DNA of 9,756 bases, taken from contig JAUXBW010000066.1 of the NCBI GenBank assembly GCA_030619185.1, forward strand, positions 1-9,756. The letters run 5' to 3'. Below, one piece after another: positions 6,778 through 9,756 of this stretch. Both the position numbers and the translations under genes were made by a program. The stretch comes from Methyloprofundus sp. Lineage in GTDB: Bacteria; Pseudomonadota; Gammaproteobacteria; Methylococcales; Methylomonadaceae. The notes beneath the pieces were generated by a model. The model did no database searches. It saw only the letters and a program-made list of their open reading frames with translations, and had not been told where the DNA came from. Each line of letters opens with the position of its first letter. Position 1 is the stretch's first letter.

Positions 6778-8038
6778 AATAAAAGCCGTCCATAGACTGG
6801 CTACCGGTTAATATCTGTCGTCCGAATGGCCGCTTAATCCCCCAGTCAGCCTGTATCGGAATTTCCTGAGCATCATTATTTTGCTGTAAAAAGTGCTCAA
6901 TTTGTAATTCATTCTCTTGTTGCAAAATTGAGCACGTTGCATACAACAGTGTGCCTCCCGGAGCTAGTAAGCCCCAGGCAGTTTGCAAAATTTCCTGCTG
7001 CAATGTTTGTAACCGGGTAATATCATCTGCACGGCGTAATAATTTAATATCCGGGTGCCGCCGGATAACACCTAGCGCGGAACACGGCGCATCCAGTAAA
7101 ATACGCTCAAATAACACGCCATCCCACCAGTCTTTAGCTTGTATCGCATCAGCCACTAACAAGTCCGCATGAAGGTGCAATCGCGTTAAATTTTCCTGTA
7201 CCCTGGACAAGCGTTGTGTATCAATATCAATTGCCAGCAAACTTTTTAATTCAGGCTGTGATTCCAGTATATGAGCGGTTTTGCCGCCAGGTGCAGCACA
7301 GACATCTAATACGCGCTCTCCAGCCTGTACATCTAAAAGCTGTGCGGCTAATTGTGCGGCTGCATCCTGAACCGACACCCAGCCCTCAGCAAACTTAGGT
7401 AATTTTTCCACTGCCACTGGCTCAGATAGAATAATAGCCTGATCTGAGTTGGTTAATTCACCGGCAGCTATCTGCTGTTCTGCCAATAAATTTAAATAGA
7501 CATCACGCTGACAAAAACGGGTATTGACACGTAAAGTCATCGGCGGCAACTGATTATTGGCTAATAAAATTTGCTTTGCCTCACTCCCCCAGTCAGCTTT
7601 AACCGCCTTAATCATCCAGTCAGGGTGTGCATAGGCAACGTGCTTGTCGGCTAATGCCTCTAGTTGCTCTTGTTCGCGCAAATAACGCCTTAGCACTGCA
7701 TTCAACAGTGACTTTGCCCACTGTTTTTTTTTCATTACCGCCACTGTCTCGGAAACTGCAGCATGGTCCTTAACACGCATATAGTTCAACTGATACAGGC
7801 CCAGCAAAGCCAGTGCTTTAATTTGTACGTCTTTATCTTTGATCGGTTTATTAAGCAGCTGATTGAGAATAAACTCAAGTCGATAATACTGACGTACCGT
7901 GCCGTAGCACAAAGCCTGGATAAAGGCTCTTTCCTGCACGTCAGGCACTTGCTCCCAGGCATTTTCTAGTGCCGTTGTCAGCGACTTGCCTGACAGCACC
8001 TTCACTAAAACATTTGCTGCCACTAATCGAGAATTCAA
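6755..8038 (-). CDS. rsmB: 16S rRNA (cytosine-967-C5)-methyltransferase
   Basis: RsmB (also called Sun) transfers a methyl group from S-adenosylmethionine to C967 of 16S rRNA. The 427-residue product has the usual two parts: an N-terminal NusB-like helical RNA-binding domain (about 1-130) and a Rossmann methyltransferase domain. The latter has the AdoMet loop VLDVCAAPGGKTAHIL (243-258), motif IV ILLDAPCSALGVIRRHPDIK with Cys319, and motif VI LLYATCS with the presumed nucleophile Cys369. Both cysteines of the RNA m5C family are therefore present and the length is normal. The start is TTG at 8038, supported by AAGGA at 8051-8047 with 8-nt spacing and by alignment of the N-terminus (NSRLVAANVL) with family members. 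It follows fmt after 72 nt, and its 3' end overlaps the DUF4390 start. Confidence 0.95.
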   Translation of the reverse strand: MNSRLVAANVLVKVLSGKSLTTALENAWEQVPDVQERAFIQALCYGTVRQYYRLEFILNQLLNKPIKDKDVQIKALALLGLYQLNYMRVKDHAAVSETVAVMKKKQWAKSLLNAVLRRYLREQEQLEALADKHVAYAHPDWMIKAVKADWGSEAKQILLANNQLPPMTLRVNTRFCQRDVYLNLLAEQQIAAGELTNSDQAIILSEPVAVEKLPKFAEGWVSVQDAAAQLAAQLLDVQAGERVLDVCAAPGGKTAHILESQPELKSLLAIDIDTQRLSRVQENLTRLHLHADLLVADAIQAKDWWDGVLFERILLDAPCSALGVIRRHPDIKLLRRADDITRLQTLQQEILQTAWGLLAPGGTLLYATCSILQQENELQIEHFLQQNNDAQEIPIQADWGIKRPFGRQILTGSQSMDGFYYARLQKK

Positions 8039-8046
8039 TTTATTTT

Positions 8047-8051
8047 TCCTT
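8047..8051 (-). promoter_or_regulatory. Ribosome binding site supporting the TTG start of rsmB
   Basis: AAGGA on the minus strand lies 8 nt before the TTG at 8038. No in-frame ATG lies close by, so this site decides the rare start codon. Confidence 0.7.
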
Positions 8052-8110
8052 TATTTATAGCCACCTTGCCGGATGAGGTTTTTTAATAAATCGTTTATCC
8101 AATGCACTTT

Positions 8111-9034
8111 TTAACCTAACTGCAACCCAGCCACCTGATGTGCATTTAAAAAATCACTCACCTGTATACGTTTTTTTCCTGGCATCTGAATCTCCAGTAA
8201 ACGTAACACTCCCTCACCCGTTGTAACATCAATATATTTATCACTCTGTAAAATAACACCAGGTATTGCACCGGTTTGATCAGCAAGCACTTCAGCCTGC
8301 CATACGCGCATGACTTTACCCTGTAATTTTGTCTGTGCAACAGGCCAGGCATTTAAGCCCCGTACCTGGCGTGATAATTCAAGCGCAGACCGGTTCCAGT
8401 CTAATTCTGACTCACTTTTCTCCAGTTTATGCGCATAAGTCACCAAAGCTTCGTCTTGTGCTTGTGGGTTTAATTGATTCGCCTGCATCAAAGCCAGTGT
8501 TTTACTTAAGCCTTCGGCCCCGAGTACTTGCATACGGTCATGTAGCTCACTTGCCGTTTCATGCTCGCCTATATCACACACCGTTTTATGCAACATATCA
8601 CCCGCATCCAGTTGCCTGACTACACGCATAATGGTAACTCCGGTTTGTTTATCTCCCGCCATAATGGCACGATTTATCGGAGCCGCTCCACGCCAGCGAG
8701 GTAATAATGAACCATGAATGTTGATACAGCCTAGCTTAGGAATATCCAATACAGCTTGAGATAAAATCAGACCATAAGCGACAACCACCATTAAGTCAGC
8801 ATCCAGTGCTTTTAACTGAGCAATATCAGCCTCCTGCTTTAGATTAATGGGCTGATAAACAGTCATGCCTGCACTGAGTGCCAGGCTCTTAACCGGGCCT
8901 GGCTGTAATTTACGTCCCCGTCCTGCTGGCCTGTCTGGCTGGGTATAGACCGCAACCACTTCATGCTCAGAATCCAGTAACATTTGCAATGCAGGGACTG
9001 CAAAGTCGGGTGTTCCCGCAAAAATAATTTTCAT
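8111..9034 (-). CDS. fmt: Methionyl-tRNA formyltransferase
   Basis: Fmt formylates initiator Met-tRNA using 10-formyltetrahydrofolate in the cytoplasm. The 307-residue length is normal. The N-terminal formyltransferase domain begins MKIIFAGTPDFAVPAL and has the loop PAGRGRKLQPGPVK (36-49). The signature INIHGSLLPRWRGAAPI (104-120) carries catalytic Asn105 and His107, and Asp143 is in RQLDAGDML, corresponding by position to N106/H108/D144 of the E. coli enzyme. The C-terminal OB-fold-like domain runs from about 205 to the end. The ATG at 9034 follows the def stop by 4 nt with a weak purine-rich stretch before it. The pairing with def is the standard arrangement in bacteria: formyl is added here and removed by deformylase. 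Confidence 0.97.
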   Translation of the reverse strand: MKIIFAGTPDFAVPALQMLLDSEHEVVAVYTQPDRPAGRGRKLQPGPVKSLALSAGMTVYQPINLKQEADIAQLKALDADLMVVVAYGLILSQAVLDIPKLGCINIHGSLLPRWRGAAPINRAIMAGDKQTGVTIMRVVRQLDAGDMLHKTVCDIGEHETASELHDRMQVLGAEGLSKTLALMQANQLNPQAQDEALVTYAHKLEKSESELDWNRSALELSRQVRGLNAWPVAQTKLQGKVMRVWQAEVLADQTGAIPGVILQSDKYIDVTTGEGVLRLLEIQMPGKKRIQVSDFLNAHQVAGLQLG

Positions 9035-9038
9035 TAAT

Positions 9039-9542
9039 CTATTTTTCTCGTTTATGAAGTTTAGCCATTTTCTTTTTAATGCGCTGGCGTTTTAAAGACG
9101 ATAGATAATCCACAAATAACTTGCCCTGTAAATGATCCATTTCATGCTGGATGCAAACCGCTAATAAGCCGCCAGCTTCTAGCTCAAATGCTTTGCCTTT
9201 TTTATCCAGTGCGGTCACGGTAATTTCTTCGGCACGAGTTACTGGTTCAAAAATACCTGGCACGGATAGACAGCCTTCATCTGACTCTTCTTCCCCCATC
9301 TGTTTGGTAATCTCGGGATTAATAAAACAAAGCGGATTATTTTTATCTTCACTCGTATCAATCACGATAATACGCTTGTGTATATCCAGCTGCGTTGCAG
9401 CCAAACCTACGCCATGCGCTTCATACATGGTTTCTAACATATCATCAACCAAGCTCTCAATCGCCTTATCAACCACCGCCACAGACTTCGCCACAGTCCG
9501 CAAACGAGGGTCAGGAAACTCAAGAATTGACAAAATACTCAC
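9039..9542 (-). CDS. def: Peptide deformylase
   Basis: Def removes the formyl group from the N-terminal methionine of nascent proteins. Starting at the GTG at 9542, the product has 167 residues and begins [19 protein letters not shown], matching the usual N-terminus of the family. The three family motifs are intact: GVGLAATQ (44-51), EGCLSVP (89-95) and QHEMDHLQG (132-140). Metal ligands are Cys91, His133 and His137, with catalytic Glu134, so an active Fe(II) type enzyme is expected. A reading frame from TTG at 9554 would add MERL, but that TTG overlaps the Shine-Dalgarno GGAGAG (9552-9547), so the GTG is preferred. This is the first gene of the operon and is followed by fmt after 4 nt. Confidence 0.97.
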   Translation of the reverse strand: MSILSILEFPDPRLRTVAKSVAVVDKAIESLVDDMLETMYEAHGVGLAATQLDIHKRIIVIDTSEDKNNPLCFINPEITKQMGEEESDEGCLSVPGIFEPVTRAEEITVTALDKKGKAFELEAGGLLAVCIQHEMDHLQGKLFVDYLSSLKRQRIKKKMAKLHKREK

Positions 9543-9546
9543 TAAT

Positions 9547-9552
9547 CTCTCC
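9547..9552 (-). promoter_or_regulatory. Ribosome binding site deciding the GTG start of def
   Basis: GGAGAG on the minus strand ends 4 nt before the GTG at 9542. It overlaps the alternative TTG at 9554, which makes that start unlikely. The resulting N-terminus agrees with the deformylase family. Confidence 0.75.
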
Positions 9553-9576
9553 AAACTTTAATTATCTATTTATGGA

Positions 9577-9605
9577 ATTTTATCTGATATTGGCAATAAT
9601 CTAAA
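9577..9605 (-). promoter_or_regulatory. Candidate sigma70 promoter of the def-fmt-rsmB-ntrYX operon
   Basis: On the minus strand TTTAGA (9605-9600; 4 of 6 consensus positions) is followed after exactly 17 nt by TAAAAT (9582-9577; 5 of 6). Transcription would begin near 9570 with a leader of about 28 nt before the def GTG. An overlapping alternative, TTGCCA with a weaker downstream -10, is also visible. AT-rich sequence makes such matches common, so confidence is moderate. Confidence 0.4.
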
Positions 9606-9645
9606 CGACTATTGAAATTACTGGGGTTTCAGGCTCTATATTTCA

Positions 9646-9660
9646 CGACGCTTAGCGTCG
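9646..9660. repeat. Perfect inverted repeat, 7-bp arms around one base
   Basis: CGACGCT (9646-9652), T, AGCGTCG (9654-9660) forms a compact palindrome. Neither strand has a T tract after it, so it is not a standard terminator. It lies directly next to the sequence CATTCCCACGCAGAGC, which together with it resembles a dispersed intergenic repeat. Confidence 0.6.
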
Positions 9661-9687
9661 GGCTATGCATTCCCACGCAGAGCAAAC

Positions 9688-9718
9688 GAAGCGCATCTTT
9701 CGGTGACTGATGCGCTTC
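9688..9718. repeat. Perfect 10-bp inverted repeat with 11-nt loop
   Basis: GAAGCGCATC (9688-9697) pairs with GATGCGCTTC (9709-9718) around TTTCGGTGACT. No T-rich tail follows on the plus strand and only a weak one (CGTTTGCTCT) on the minus strand, so it is more likely part of a dispersed palindromic repeat than an intrinsic terminator, though a terminator for a minus-strand gene beyond the right edge cannot be excluded. Confidence 0.65.
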
Positions 9719-9756
9719 CTATCGTCAGCACATCCTACGCGAATCTTTAAAGAAAA

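Noticed and set aside
8063..8084. Hairpin-like ACCTTG/TGAGGT followed by six T on the plus strand between fmt and rsmB
   Set aside because: The stem is short with two wobble pairs, it points against the genes, and there is no plus-strand gene to terminate.
9151..9561. Plus-strand open frame of 136 codons over def
   Set aside because: It is fully antisense to the conserved deformylase motifs and has no upstream signals of its own.

Overview
The window looks like an ordinary chromosomal segment of a free-living gammaproteobacterium of moderate to low GC (judged by eye, not computed). The gene order def-fmt-rsmB-DUF4390-ntrY-ntrX is one I associate with several gammaproteobacterial groups, including methane oxidisers of the Methylococcales. 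The palindromic repeat debris at the right edge also reminds me of those genomes. The order-level assignment is an inference, and nothing in the window is diagnostic of methanotrophy. Every convincing gene lies on the minus strand, so the window reads biologically from right to left.

Right edge (about 9543-9756): a non-coding stretch with two perfect inverted repeats, pieces of what looks like a dispersed intergenic repeat family, and a plausible sigma70 promoter for the operon that follows.

Main operon (9542 down to 2709): def (peptide deformylase), fmt (Met-tRNA formyltransferase), rsmB (16S rRNA m5C967 methyltransferase), an exported DUF4390 protein, ntrY (membrane histidine kinase) and ntrX (response regulator). 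Spacings are 4 nt, 72 nt, a 23-nt overlap, a 13-nt overlap and 2 nt, so the set is probably co-transcribed. It joins the formyl-methionine cycle and rRNA modification to a two-component system. NtrY keeps all kinase motifs. NtrX keeps its receiver and Fis-type DNA-binding domain, but its central AAA+ domain lacks a recognisable GAFTGA loop, has Ala in place of the Walker B Asp, and has Leu in place of the second arginine finger. It is therefore unlikely to be a classical sigma54 activator.

Middle (2300-2708): a 409-bp gap without a convincing gene. It holds a well-formed intrinsic-terminator-like hairpin pointing along the plus strand, although no plus-strand gene precedes it, and a weak promoter for the lipoprotein gene.

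Left part (2299 down to 1): a lipoprotein of unknown family, then a separate efflux operon. This begins with a CusC/CzcC-type outer-membrane channel and continues by an ATGA overlap into the first 31 codons of a protein that is probably the RND adaptor; the pump itself would lie beyond the left edge. I see no CRISPR array, tRNA, rRNA, intact mobile element or clear new defence or biosynthetic system. The best leads are the degenerate NtrX ATPase and the orphan plus-strand terminator.
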